64,000 nt of DNA, from contig NC_080566.1 of the NCBI RefSeq assembly GCF_030253575.1, positions 13,424,501-13,488,500 on the forward strand. The letters are read 5' to 3'. Positions within the stretch are counted from its first letter, which is position 1, and each line of letters begins with the position of its first letter. Shown piece after piece: positions 47,742 through 57,649 of the stretch. The stretch comes from Rhododendron vialii. Taxonomy: Eukaryota > Streptophyta > Magnoliopsida > Ericales > Ericaceae. Position numbers and translations under genes: made by a program. The notes under the pieces are model-generated. The model ran no database searches. It had not been told where the DNA came from and saw nothing but the letters and a program-made list of their open reading frames with translations.

Positions 47742-48650
47742 CGGCAGCCGTGGAAGGTAGCAAGTGGCAACAATAGCTATAGTAGCCACCATAGCCACAC
47801 CAACAACAGATCTAATAGCTGCAGTTAGAGCTACAACTCCAACCAAACCCAAAATTGGGTCGATTCCTACTGCCGTTGTGGAGAAAAAGCCCCCTAGAGG
47901 ACTTCAAATACAAAATGGATGACAAGTAAATGCAAAACAACAAGAGCCCCAATTTTTAAAGGTTATCGAAATCACCACTGTACCACACCTTTCAAAAAAC
48001 CTTATTATTCCCAAACAAAAACCCTAATGTATTCATATATCATATAATATGAACATATACATCTACATTTGCACCATTTAGTAAGAAAATTTAGGATTTT
48101 TTTACATATAAAACATACCTTCTAAAGTAGGGTTTGCCACAATCTACAGCTTTTCTACAGTGTACACGATCCGATGTTCTTCGAAACTTAGGTTTTCTTC
48201 ACGATCTAGGGTTAGCCATGATCTACAATGCAAGTTGAAGAAGGAGAGGAAGAGAGACAGAGGCGCCATGATCGAGTAGAGTGGAGAGAATTTTTTGATC
48301 AAGTGAAGTGTGGCGTATGCTTGTTGCTCCATTTCATAACAAAGGGTATATTTGACATTTCGTTCATTCCGTTAACGGCGTTGAGGTTTTTTTTTTTCCT
48401 TTTCAATAGATGAGGGGGTGTGTATGAGCGTTTTTAAAGGTTAGGGGGTGTTCGTGTCCAAACCAGATAGATGAGGGGGTGTTCGTATAATTTCACCAAG
48501 GGTATATTTGACATTTCGTTCATTCTGTTAACGGCATTGAGGTGTTTTTTCCTTTTTAGTAGATGAGAGGGTATGTATGGGCATTTTTAAATATTAGGGG
48601 GTATCCGTATCCAAACCAGATAGATGATGGGGCGTCCGTGTAATTTCACC
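47395..48650. mobile_element. Mutator-like non-autonomous element with 9-bp TSD
   Basis: The termini GGTGAAATTACACGAACA and its mirror (ggacgcccca..., ending GTGTAATTTCACC) extend about 100 bp as a terminal inverted repeat of 'acaccccctcatct' text. The flanks are TTTTTATAA at 47386-47394 and 48651-48659, a 9-bp target duplication typical of Mutator-like elements. The right terminal region is present twice in tandem (about 48345-48497 and 48499-48650). The interior contains a long (TC)n tract and non-repetitive sequence near 47740-48260 that could be captured host DNA. No transposase frame. Confidence 0.78.
47644..47738. repeat. Long (TC)n microsatellite
   Basis: About 47 uninterrupted tc units. 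Predicted Ser/Leu repeat proteins across it are an artefact. Confidence 0.95.
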
Positions 48651-49134
48651 TTTTTATAAATGCAGTACTCCAAATGTTTTCTTTTTTTAGTACTTAGAAT
48701 TACACACAACAGAAGCACTTAAAAATAAATAAATTATGGAGTGCATTTATAAAAAAGAGGAGCGCCAAAATTATTTTTAAAAAAATGACAAGTTTTGACA
48801 ACCCCGTTGTACGCTTCCACCTCCCACATTTTATTCACATGACATAATGTCAAGTGTGACATTCCCTTATCTTTTGTGATTAAAAAGATGTTAATAAATC
48901 CTGGTTTTCATGGTTTTGGGTTTTGAGAAGTTTTTGGGTGCCGGGTACGACACATATGGTATCTCGTTGGCGATCACAGTCATCCACACGTGTTTTGGAC
49001 GTTTCAGATTTTAGAGAAAGAAAAAGAGGCTAGGAGAGAACTAGAGTGATGGGGTGAGGGGAGAAAGAATGAATAGATCTGGACCGTCCAAAATATGTTT
49101 GGACGGTTAAGATCGCCGACAAGTACAAGCTCGT

Positions 49135-50557
49135 TAGGAGTGTTATTCGGTCGGTTCGGTTCGGTTCGGGGTGGATTTCCCGCACCCCGATCGGGTTCGG
49201 GGTACATAGTCCGGAGACCGATCCCGACCGGTATTAATTTCGGTTCGGTTCGGTTCGGTTCGGTTCGGTCGGGGCGTTCGGGGCGTTCGGTCCGCCCGAA
49301 ATGGGCCTTAGTTGGGCCATTCTAAATACTAACAATAGACTACGGGCTATATTTGGGCCATTTTTTCACCCATATTTGGGCCATTTTCACATGTTTCTCA
49401 CCCATATTTGGGCAATTTTCAACCTTAAGTCAATCACCCATGTTTGGGCCATTTTTTCACCCATATTTGGGCCATTGTACGGTTTGTACCTTCTTTCTTT
49501 TTTTTCAAACACCAATTGAAAAAAAAATTAACATACAACAACAGGGAGAGTATAAAAAGAAGTGCTACAATACTAACATCCATTTGTTTTTCCAACCTTC
49601 AGAAAGCTTACTGGTATCGTATGGAGTAGCCATGGGAGATTTTTTTTTTTTTTTTGCTTAACTCGTTGGAATTGAAAGACCTAGGAAAATAAAAGGCACT
49701 TGAAACTTGAAAAGAAAGCATAGAAGAGTAAAAGGGTCATCTAACTAGAAACAAAATTTTCTCCTAGTTCAATAGTGCATAACCTATTTAATACCTGTGC
49801 AAGTTCCTATTTAAGTGGTCAACAAGTATGCTCAAACAATTACAACTTTCACAAGTACTCTTTCACCTTTTTTTTTTTTTTTTCCAATCGATTGGAAATA
49901 TCTTCTACACTACTATATATAACTTGGAGGACTTAAAGTAATTTAGAACACAGAGAGCAATCGATTGGAAAATTTTGCAAAAACGTCCCCATCTTCGCCC
50001 AACTCCGCTTTATTCAAAAGGAAAAGAAAAAGCCACGGTTATTTAAGGTGTAAAATTGAGCCAATGTGTGGAACAGCATTCCCAATCCAGGCAGAAGAAA
50101 TTGGATTGGTAAGTAATATCACCCCTAGGCCCCCTCTTTCAAGTCAAGTCCTAAAAACTATACTTGATCTGACCAATGAGAGTAACAAAGTAAATAAATC
50201 AAGCAATGAAATTCCAAAAAAAAAAAGTAAGAGCCAAAAGTTAACCATTCAAAATTTTGTTGGAAGTTAACAAATTAAAACAATAAGAGCCAGAAAATTA
50301 AAATAATTTATATAAATATATAAAATATATAATTCGGTCGGTTCGGCCTCGGTCGGTTCGGTCGGTTCGGTCCGCATTCGGTTCGGTTCGGTTCGGTCGG
50401 TATAGATTTCCAGAAAACCGAGACCGAACCGACCTAGGTTCGGTTCGGTTCGGTCCACCCCGAACCGAAAAAAAACTCCCTTGGACCGACCGAAGACCGA
50501 ACCGATCGGTCGGTTTTTTCGGTCTTTTTCGGTCCGGTCGGGTTCGTAACAGCCCTA
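49135..50557. mobile_element. Nested hAT-type element with 8-bp TSD
   Basis: The 8-bp repeat AAGCTCGT flanks it at 49127-49134 and 50558-50565. The termini TAGGAGTGTTATTCGG and, mirrored, TAGGGCTGTTACGAACC are of the TAGGGNTGTTA hAT style. Both subterminal regions carry long (ggttc)n / (gaacc)n arrays in inverted orientation (49145-49290, 50335-50470). The interior has a 'tatttgggccat' minisatellite and a short frame at 49965-50270 of unknown origin. No hAT transposase domain is recognisable, so it is non-autonomous. Confidence 0.78.
49346..49476. repeat. Minisatellite of 'cccatatttgggccattttt' units
   Basis: About five imperfect units of 20-32 bp lie inside the nested hAT element. The reading frame across them repeats WAIF/HIWAI-like text and is not a gene. 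Confidence 0.8.
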
Positions 50558-51062
50558 AAGCTCGTGGTACCTGCTCGGCACCCAAAAATTTCTCATTTTC
50601 AAGGATCACACAGGTTGTTCTATGATCCTTTTAAGGATCACTCCAATTGTATTCAATATTTAGTGTGTTTTTTCCAGAATCATTCACCGTGAACATCTAC
50701 ATCGATTATCGCAGGAATGCCTCTCGCTCGTGAATGAGTTTCGATCATCTTGAGTTGACTGTTGGGTAAAATGAAGTGAATCACTCACATAAAGCGCAGG
50801 CGGGTGCGAGAGCGCGAACTTGAAAGTTTCTTTCAAAAACAAATTTTGTGTATGAAGATTGAGATAGCGAGGGCAGTAGCATAGCGACAATTATTTAAGA
50901 GTGAAAACAAATGCCATGTTGAAGAATTATGAGACTAAGATCATGTTGCGAATCTTTTGGCCAAAAACGAGACCCAAATTCTATATTTAAACTGTATTTA
51001 AAACATTGTTAAAAAAGTTTCAAAACAATCTTATAATAAGTGTCATGATGTCATAATACAAA

Positions 51063-51367
51063 GAGTGCTGCTATTGGTATAGCAGTGGGGCACAGACAGA
51101 GTGTACATCGCATATTTGGGCCCGTCTCTGGTCCAACAAAGATAATCGGAGCTACTTATTTTGTTCAATATATTCTAAAGCGATTTTGGACGCTTCGTAA
51201 ATGCCCTTATCGATGTCCGATGGAGCTGAATTTTTTTACGGGGAACTTAAGTAAAATATATTAAACAAAATGAGCGGCTCTAATTATCCTTGTTGGACAC
51301 GAGACGGATCCAAGCGCGTGTTGTACGCGTTGTCTGTGCTCCAACTGTTGTACCAGCAGCATTTCCG
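51063..51367. mobile_element. 305-bp palindromic MITE with 9-bp TSD
   Basis: TAATACAAA flanks it at 51054-51062 and 51368-51376. The arms are mirrored: gagtgctgctattgg against ccagcagcatttccg, gtccaacaaagataat against attatccttgttggac, cttattttgttcaat against attaaacaaaatgag. The 9-bp duplication suggests mobilisation by a Mutator-like transposase (inference). Confidence 0.78.
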
Positions 51368-51570
51368 TAATACAAATAGACACTGTATAAAGTATTTCCA
51401 AAAGTTTCTGACGACTTTTTTATTTTATTTTTTATAATTGCATTATAACAATTCCTAACATTCACCTCGAGAGACTTCGTAACCTTTTTAAATAATTCAT
51501 ACTAATAGCAACTTAGCAAGCCAAATTGATTTTACAATGAGATGAGAATGCCGAAACAGATAGGAGTTTT

Positions 51571-51712
51571 GAGAAATTTTTGGGTGTCGAGTGAGTATCA
51601 CGTGATGCCCGAGCACGCATCCGGCCTCCATTTTAGCTTTGGACGGCTCGGATTTGAAGAGAAAAAAAGAAGAAAGAATGTTTCAATCTGAACCGTCGAA
51701 CACACACCATGA
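51571..51712. repeat. Solitary end of the 'tttttgggtgcc' element family
   Basis: 'ttgagaaatttttgggtgtc' followed by 'ggacggctcggatttgaaga' resembles the outer element at 48925. It abuts the end of the duplicated PP2C segment at about 51713. Confidence 0.4.
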
Positions 51713-52028
51713 GTACTTTGCTGCCACTATTCACAGATGAAAAAAGGGAATTTATTGTCAACCTGTTATTTTCATGTTTAAGGATAGCTTGAACAACTTA
51801 TCAATGTTATAGCATCATTTCAATGGATTCATCTAATGATACCAAAATAGTAAAGTATTGTACAAACGTGCATCTCCTGTACGGAAAGGTAATACAACAT
51901 TATCAGCACACTTTTAGCAAATCACTAGGACAAAGACACATGAGGAAAAGAACACTCAAGTAGTGTTAGTACCAGTAGCATGATTAATGTTCCACTTTTT
52001 AGGTCTTGATGTGCATCTCAAAACACGT

Positions 52029-52232
52029 TTAGGCCCCGTTTCGGTTTATCCTTTAAAAAATAAATATTTATTTATAATTTTTAAATTTTATAATAGGTTT
52101 AGTTTTAAGATCTATCAAACCCTGCAAAAAAAAAAATTAAAAAATTATTTTCATAAATTCATTATTTTTAAGTTTGAAAATAAGTTTTTTATTTTCTAAG
52201 TATTTTTTTTGGAATGTGGAACCACTTTTTAG
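52029..52232. repeat. Insertion (about 200 bp, A/T-rich) in the duplicate
   Basis: Relative to the parent intron, about 200 bp lies between 'catctcaaaacacg' and 'agcctcatcaacc'. It begins 'taggccccgtttcggttt', the style of PIF/Harbinger or hAT MITE ends. The right end does not mirror it, so the type is uncertain. Confidence 0.5.
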
Positions 52233-52880
52233 CCTCATCAACCTACCACACTTCAACTTTGATGGGGAAAGGTGGCCCACACGGCAGCGCATGCCATGTA
52301 TACAGAAATAAATCAATGCTAATGGGGAAAGAAACTATTATCAGATTCTCTCCAAATGCAGATCACTGTTTATGATAAGGAAGATGATGGACTTCTAAAT
52401 AGTCGAAAAGAGAAAGTTAAAGGAGCACTAACATAGGAACAGTACGTATTTTCCGTGCAGGTTAATCCTCCATCGTAATGAGTAGTACCCTTGATGCGAT
52501 GAAAAAAGAAATTAAATTTCTTCCTGGTGTTATTGTTGTCTATCTGGAGAATAAAGTTGAACAACTTATTATCAAGGTTATTGCACCAGGAGGATCAATC
52601 CCAAAATATGTTCTTTGGAAAAGAAAAACAATAAGAAAATGCATCGCACATTCCAAAGGCAAGTTAAGAGCAAATCACCCAGACTTAAAAGAGGAAAATG
52701 AAATATTTCCACTAGTGTCGACACGGAACAATACTACACTTTTTTGGCGTTGATGTGCATCGCATGACACTTAAAAGGATATGAAGAGCGTCATTTTAAT
52801 CATATTATCCTCACTCGATGTCAGCTTCGAAACAAGATTTATCCTCCTATGATCTCAACAAAGTACAATAGCAACTTAAT

Positions 52881-52956
52881 TGCTACCTCTTCCTAGTCAG
52901 CAATTGCCTAGGTAAGTTTGGTAGGTGAAATTACCCTCTTGCCCTCCCTCAAAAAA
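52881..52956 (+). mobile_element. Short SINE-like insertion with 20-bp TSD
   Basis: The 20-bp sequence AAGTACAATAGCAACTTAAT occurs at 52861-52880 and 52957-52976. The parent intron has one related site. The insert is 76 bp, ends in an A run and contains cctagtcagcaattgcctag and cttgccctccctc, matching a remnant at 20045-20105. It is either very 5'-truncated or a small SINE. Confidence 0.8.
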
Positions 52957-53122
52957 AAGTACAATAGCAACTTAATCCCAGCCAACACTAGTTTATCCCT
53001 TCTAAATGAAAGCACAGAAATAAGGCATAACAGGAAAATGAAAGGTCAACAGAATACCACTTGTAGAAGATGTTGAACTATAACAATCATTACAGCAAAC
53101 AAAAGAAAACCGTAACTGCTAC

Positions 53123-53505
53123 CTGAATAATGCCCTTAATTCTCCAAACTCCACGAGTATGCACCACAATATGGGCATCATCAGGATGAAGCGCTTCAAC
53201 TTCCTTCCTCACCTCTTCAACCCCGACATTATGATCTGTTGATAAGCGCTCCGCTACCACAGCAGTGGAGTTACTCATCCGCCCATTAGACACTCTTCGT
53301 CCAAGCACCACCCTTGAATCCCCTAGATTCGCCAAGTACAACATGTCATCCGTAATCGCCCCAACAAGACCACAAGACCCAACTGATGCAATTTGAGGTC
53401 GAGCTACCCATGATCGCGTCACCAAATGCACAAAATCCTCTTCAGTAGTGTCAAACGCCCGCCTTATCACCTCAGCTGATAATCCTCCTTGTTCTAAAGC
53501 AAACC
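53123..53505 (-). pseudogene. PP2C duplicate, exon 2 piece
   Basis: Same length as parent exon 2 (383 bp), with both splice borders kept and the frame open. Protein changes include DATEED to DTTEED, SCCLVG to SCGLVG, LYVAN to LYLAN and DSRAV to DSRVV. Exons 3 and 4, with the last metal-binding aspartates, are absent, and exon 1 is on the opposite strand at 40.8 kb. It cannot encode a phosphatase. Any plus-strand transcript here would be antisense to PP2C exon 2. Confidence 0.88.
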
Positions 53506-54198
53506 CTGGGAAACCAAAATCAAAAAATGTATAAAATTCCGAATTTAAATTCCCTATAACAAGTACAATAATCAAGACTGTAGCTTCCTCACGTCCTCTG
53601 TTTTCCCTGCAATCACACAACATGCAGCTTATAAAGTTTGAATCCTCAATACCCTAACTAAGCATCTCCATGAAAGACTAAACATGTGCTCCGACCATTT
53701 CAAAAGATTGATATCAAATCAAGGAAGAACCAAGTTTATTCCAATACTTAGTAAAAGAAGCTTTTCAGGATAAGAGTGAAATTCTTCATTCTTTCAGGAA
53801 AAGGATGGTTACAATAGGCTTCAGATTTAGGTTGCGGTAATTAAAAAATAAATAAAAAATTGATCGTTAACTGTTGAGCCCTTTTTTGTGGGTGGTAATT
53901 TAGGATTTCATTGCACCAAACCCAGGAGGAATAACATTTGAGGTCAGAGCCAACAAAGCTAGTAGTGGCAAAACAACATAGCCCCACAGGCCACAGGCAA
54001 GACCTAACAGACCTCAAACAACCAAAAAAAACAACGGAAAATTGTACCCAAAAGATACAGATAAACAGAAAAAACAAAACAGCCCCACAAACCATTAGAG
54101 AGAGATAACCTAAGGAGTTGAGTTGGTAGTCAAGGCCTTGGACTTGGGATTTGCTCCTCCTAAGACCTTGCTAGGTCTCAACAATTCTCAGGTGCTAT

Positions 54199-54809
54199 TA
54201 GTGCCGGCCCACCCCCAAGGCCCAAGAGGCCCGGGCCTTGGGCATCTCCAAAATTCCAAGTTTTAAGAGCACTCAAATATGCGCAAGGCTCAAATCCCGG
54301 ACTTGCACCCCCCTGAGTGTGAGTAACTCGTGACGTGCATTCGGTTAATTGGTTTCTGGATCAATTTTTTCAAATTGCCTCGGTCTTGGCCCATTTCCCC
54401 GAGCGCGCTAGACTTCCCCTTGTGTCTAGCCACATTTACAAGCCCACTAAGGTGCATTTGTCATTTATGGTAGAAATTTTTTTTGTAACTAGCAGACAAA
54501 ACAACCACAAGATTTTAACAAATACACCAAAAATCCAAACAGATTACATACCAATTCTAATTGATGATATCCTCACATTCTGCATGTGTGAGAGAGCTAA
54601 AGCTCCACTAGCTCTAATTTCTTATGTTTTAGCTCGCTAAAACTCTACTCGCTCTAATTTCTAAAGAAAGACCCTGATATCGCTCTAGATCACTAAATTC
54701 ACCATTTAAATATGTGATTGTTGTCGTAGAAATTGTTAAGTATTAAATCTTTAATGATACACTTTTTTTTATTAGGCCTTGGGTACTAAAAATTCTTGGA
54801 CCGACCCTG
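54199..54809. mobile_element. hAT-like insertion in the duplicated segment
   Basis: It interrupts text that is continuous in the parent intron (30685-30700). The termini TAGTGCCGGCCC and, mirrored, CAGGGTCGGTCC are hAT-like. The 8-bp flanks ggtgctat / agtgctgt agree at 6 of 8. The subterminal 'aaggcccaagaggcccgggc' is common in such elements. No transposase. Confidence 0.65.
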
Positions 54810-54944
54810 AGTGCTGTCTAACTCTTTTGGGACTTGTCCATACGGGCTTTGTCTCAGCTAGGGGATGTAAACGAGCCGAGCTTCGTAGTATTCGAACTCG
54901 GCTTGTTTACTAAGCCCGGCCCAGTTGTAAACGAGCTGTGCCCT

Positions 54945-55447
54945 TAGAGAATTCGTATCAGGGACGCTACTTCCCTAATGCTACTATAGTAACCAGCCAA
55001 AAGAGGAAATTGGCCTTGCATCAGTCTGTCCTCTCTTGGCATCAAACTAACATTTGCTACGGTTCATCCTGGAAAATGAAGATGAACTGTTCACAAATTA
55101 AATATTAATTTAATGTTTTCAATTCAAACTTTTCATATTTGGTTTTAGGGTTCTCTTAAGGAGCTCGTTGAAAACCTTAAAGCCAAAAATTCATTATGAT
55201 TATTTAGGGCAAAAAGATTAGAAAAATAAGATATTTGCACCGGTTCAAACATATTAAAAATTGAAAACATGTAATTTTTTAACCATATTTTTTAATATAT
55301 AAACAATGTAAAAAATTAAGTTACCCAATTTTCAATTCGTTTGAATCGGTACGAATATCTTATTTTTTTATCATTTTATCCTATATAAGAATATTTATTT
55401 GAGAAGAGAGTAAGAGTAAAGAGTCTGATGCGGTGAACATTGTAAAA
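54945..55447. other. Sequence at the inversion/LTR junction, no gene
   Basis: It lies between the end of the PP2C copy and the 3' LTR part. It contains 'aaagagtctgatgcggtgaa' (about 55418), resembling the reversed text at about 41484-41510 (ccgcacaggactctttaaat). Both may be parts of one inserted element that carried the breakpoint. Confidence 0.45.
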
Positions 55448-56730
55448 ATGACTATCTTAAGTAATAAAGTGAGTTTTTTGATATTTAGGATGGTTATGAA
55501 CATGTATACTTGAATTACTTGTATTATTTGTCTTGTTGTAAAGCATAAATGAGCTTCACTCCAAAGGCGTCCGTACATATAGCGTTATGCTTTAAGTGGT
55601 GATTTGAGCATGAGTAGTAATATAAAGTGGAATGATCTTGCTAGTTTAGTTTCAAGATTACAATGAATGATTTATGATTACGTATGTGAAAAGTCCTACC
55701 GCAGAGTTGTTGAATGAAAACGCGACACAAAAATTGAGAAAGTAGAAACATGACACCTAGGTTGTGGTTAATGGAATGGTGTGATTTGCAAAAGAGAAAT
55801 ATTTTAGAAATTGTAATGTGGCCGAACTTTGTAGCCCATTGTGAGGAGTGCGTGTGTAAAGTATTTTCGAAAAACCAATGGGAGCCCGGAGCGGCGGAAC
55901 CATTGTGGTATACTCGGGAACCTAGAGCGGGCGGAACCGAGGGATGAATTGTGGTTTGGTTATCTGCGGAGAGGAGCCAACACAATTGGTTTAATGATTT
56001 TCGAAAACCCACATGGGAACCCGGAGTGACGGAACCATTGTGGGATACTCGGGAACCCGGAGCGACGGAACCGAGGGTTTTGAATTGTGGATTGGTTATC
56101 CGTGGATAGGAGCCAATGCCAAATTCAATGTTTTTGCGTGCCAATGGGAACCCGGTGTGACGGAACCGAGGTTGGGTGTGTTAAAAATAATTTTGAAAAT
56201 GTTGATTTGGTAAATGAAAGGAGAAACCAGTGACACGGTCTACGAAATGTCGCGTAAGAGAAACTTAAAAAATCAAGGACACCAATGTTAGATTGGATAA
56301 GTGAATGTGGATGTGTCATTGTTAACTGTTTTGTTAGATACGCATGTACTATGTGGAAATCGTTAATATTATGATCTAATGTTTGTAAGTTAAGGGTTAG
56401 TGGGTATGGATTATTCTATTGAGCTATCGTAACTCCTGGTGTTACTTTTGGTGACCTTAACATATTATACTGGTGGCAACGCTGGTATAATGTGTCAGAC
56501 TTTGTAGATGAACAGGGTGAGCTGTGCACCTTGGAGGCCTTTGGAGCTGAAGAGTTGGCTAGGATGGAAGAGCAGGCGGAGCTGTAGATAGGAACCCTAG
56601 TTTTCCTTCCATGTTTGAATAAAAGTACTCTTGTGAGAGTTATGTTGTAAATATGAGCCAGACTTTATTTAGATATTTAATAAAATTGTTTATTTAACGT
56701 TCCCAAAATCCCAAAATTAGGGGCGTTACA
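55448..56730 (+). mobile_element. 3' part of the split solo LTR
   Basis: Matches about 10700-11910 of the LTR at 9079: cttgttgtaaagcataa, ccaaaggcgtccgtacat, ggtgttacttttggtgacc, ending GGGGCGTTACA at 56730. It is followed by TGTAA (56731-56735), equal to the restored 5' flank of the part at 41537-43428. It contains a gggaacccggagcgacgg minisatellite (about 55875-56170). Confidence 0.87.
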
Positions 56731-57027
56731 TGTAAAACTTCATCAATTTGTCGTGCTTAAGTCCACCTAACATGAGGCATAAGAAGCTATCCTCCGTATA
56801 AAAAATACATTCCAGTTTCATATGAAAGCCCTTACATAGATTATGAAGTTTAACTATGTTCTATAATTTTATGTTATCTTTTAGGGATTTGTAGCACGAT
56901 GGTTTTGTGTTCTTATACATGATACATGACAGCCATTTTTCCTTATTGTATAAATATCTATTTATTCTGTTGCTTAATGATGTTGCCTTCCTACAGAGTT
57001 CTGATACCAGTTTACGAAGAAACGTAA
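56731..57027. other. Spacer before the CACTA transposase remnant
   Basis: A/T-rich. An open frame runs into the transposase-associated domain from 56907, but its first 40 residues have no recognisable match. A CACTA terminus (CACTACAAGAAA-type) was not found. Confidence 0.4.
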
Positions 57028-57649
57028 TGGATAGGAGTTGGATGTATCAATCTCGGTTGACCAATGAGTATTTAAACGGAGTAAAGGGATTCTTGAATTT
57101 CGCATTCCAAAACGCAAGTATCGATGGGAAAATTGTTCGTCCATGAGTAAAGTGTGAAAATTGCAGATGGGTGACACGATCTGAGACAGTAGACCATATG
57201 TGATGGTTTTATCAAAGGTTACACAAAATGGATAGCTCATGGAGAAGCTTTGTCATCTACTACAACTGCTCCGATTCCCAATAATTCTGGTAATACCTTG
57301 GGCACAAATAATAGCATGCGGGAGATGCTGTATGATACATTCGGGATCTCAAATAGAGATATTAGCATGGATGACGTGCCAAATAATGTAGAGTTGTCGA
57401 ACGCAGATGCTAAATTTTTTTAAAAGTTGGTAACTGATGCCCAAAAACCTTTGTACCTTGGGTGTAAAAAGTTTTCAAAACTTTCATTGCTCGTTGAACT
57501 ATTTCACAATAAGTGCCTTGGAAAATGGACTAACGACTCATTTACCCGGCTACTTCGGATGTTAAACAGGGCACTTCCAGAGAGTGAGAAATTGCCCAAT
57601 TCATACTATGAAGCAAAAAAAGTGTTGGTGGAATTAGGCTCTCGTACAA

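Larger units (their letters stand above)
48925..50605. mobile_element. Outer MITE-type element split by a nested hAT
   Basis: The sequence 'gagaagtttttgggtgcc' (about 48925) faces 'ggcacccaaaaatttctc' (about 50578-50595). Without the nested element at 49135-50557 it would be only about 250 bp. A similar single end (gagaaatttttgggtgtcga) occurs at about 51576. Exact ends and target duplication are not resolved. Confidence 0.6.
51713..54944 (-). repeat. Inverted copy of the PP2C intron 1-exon 2-intron 2 segment
   Basis: Reverse complement of about 30558-32905. Shared landmarks include ctgccactattcacag (51718), aggtcttgatgtgcatctca (52003), exon 2 (53123-53505) and cggctttgtc-type text near 54850. 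It carries insertions absent from the parent: about 52029-52232, 52881-52956 and 54199-54809. It ends at 'aagggc' (54944), the same point where the exon 1 piece stops at 41483. Confidence 0.87.

Noticed and set aside
47540..47776. Frames of 60-80 residues with long SLSLSL runs
   Set aside because: Pure translation of the (TC)n tract.
49965..50270. 101-aa frame inside the nested hAT element
   Set aside because: Basic and Ser-rich, with no hAT transposase or BED-finger signature; likely chance or a small captured fragment.
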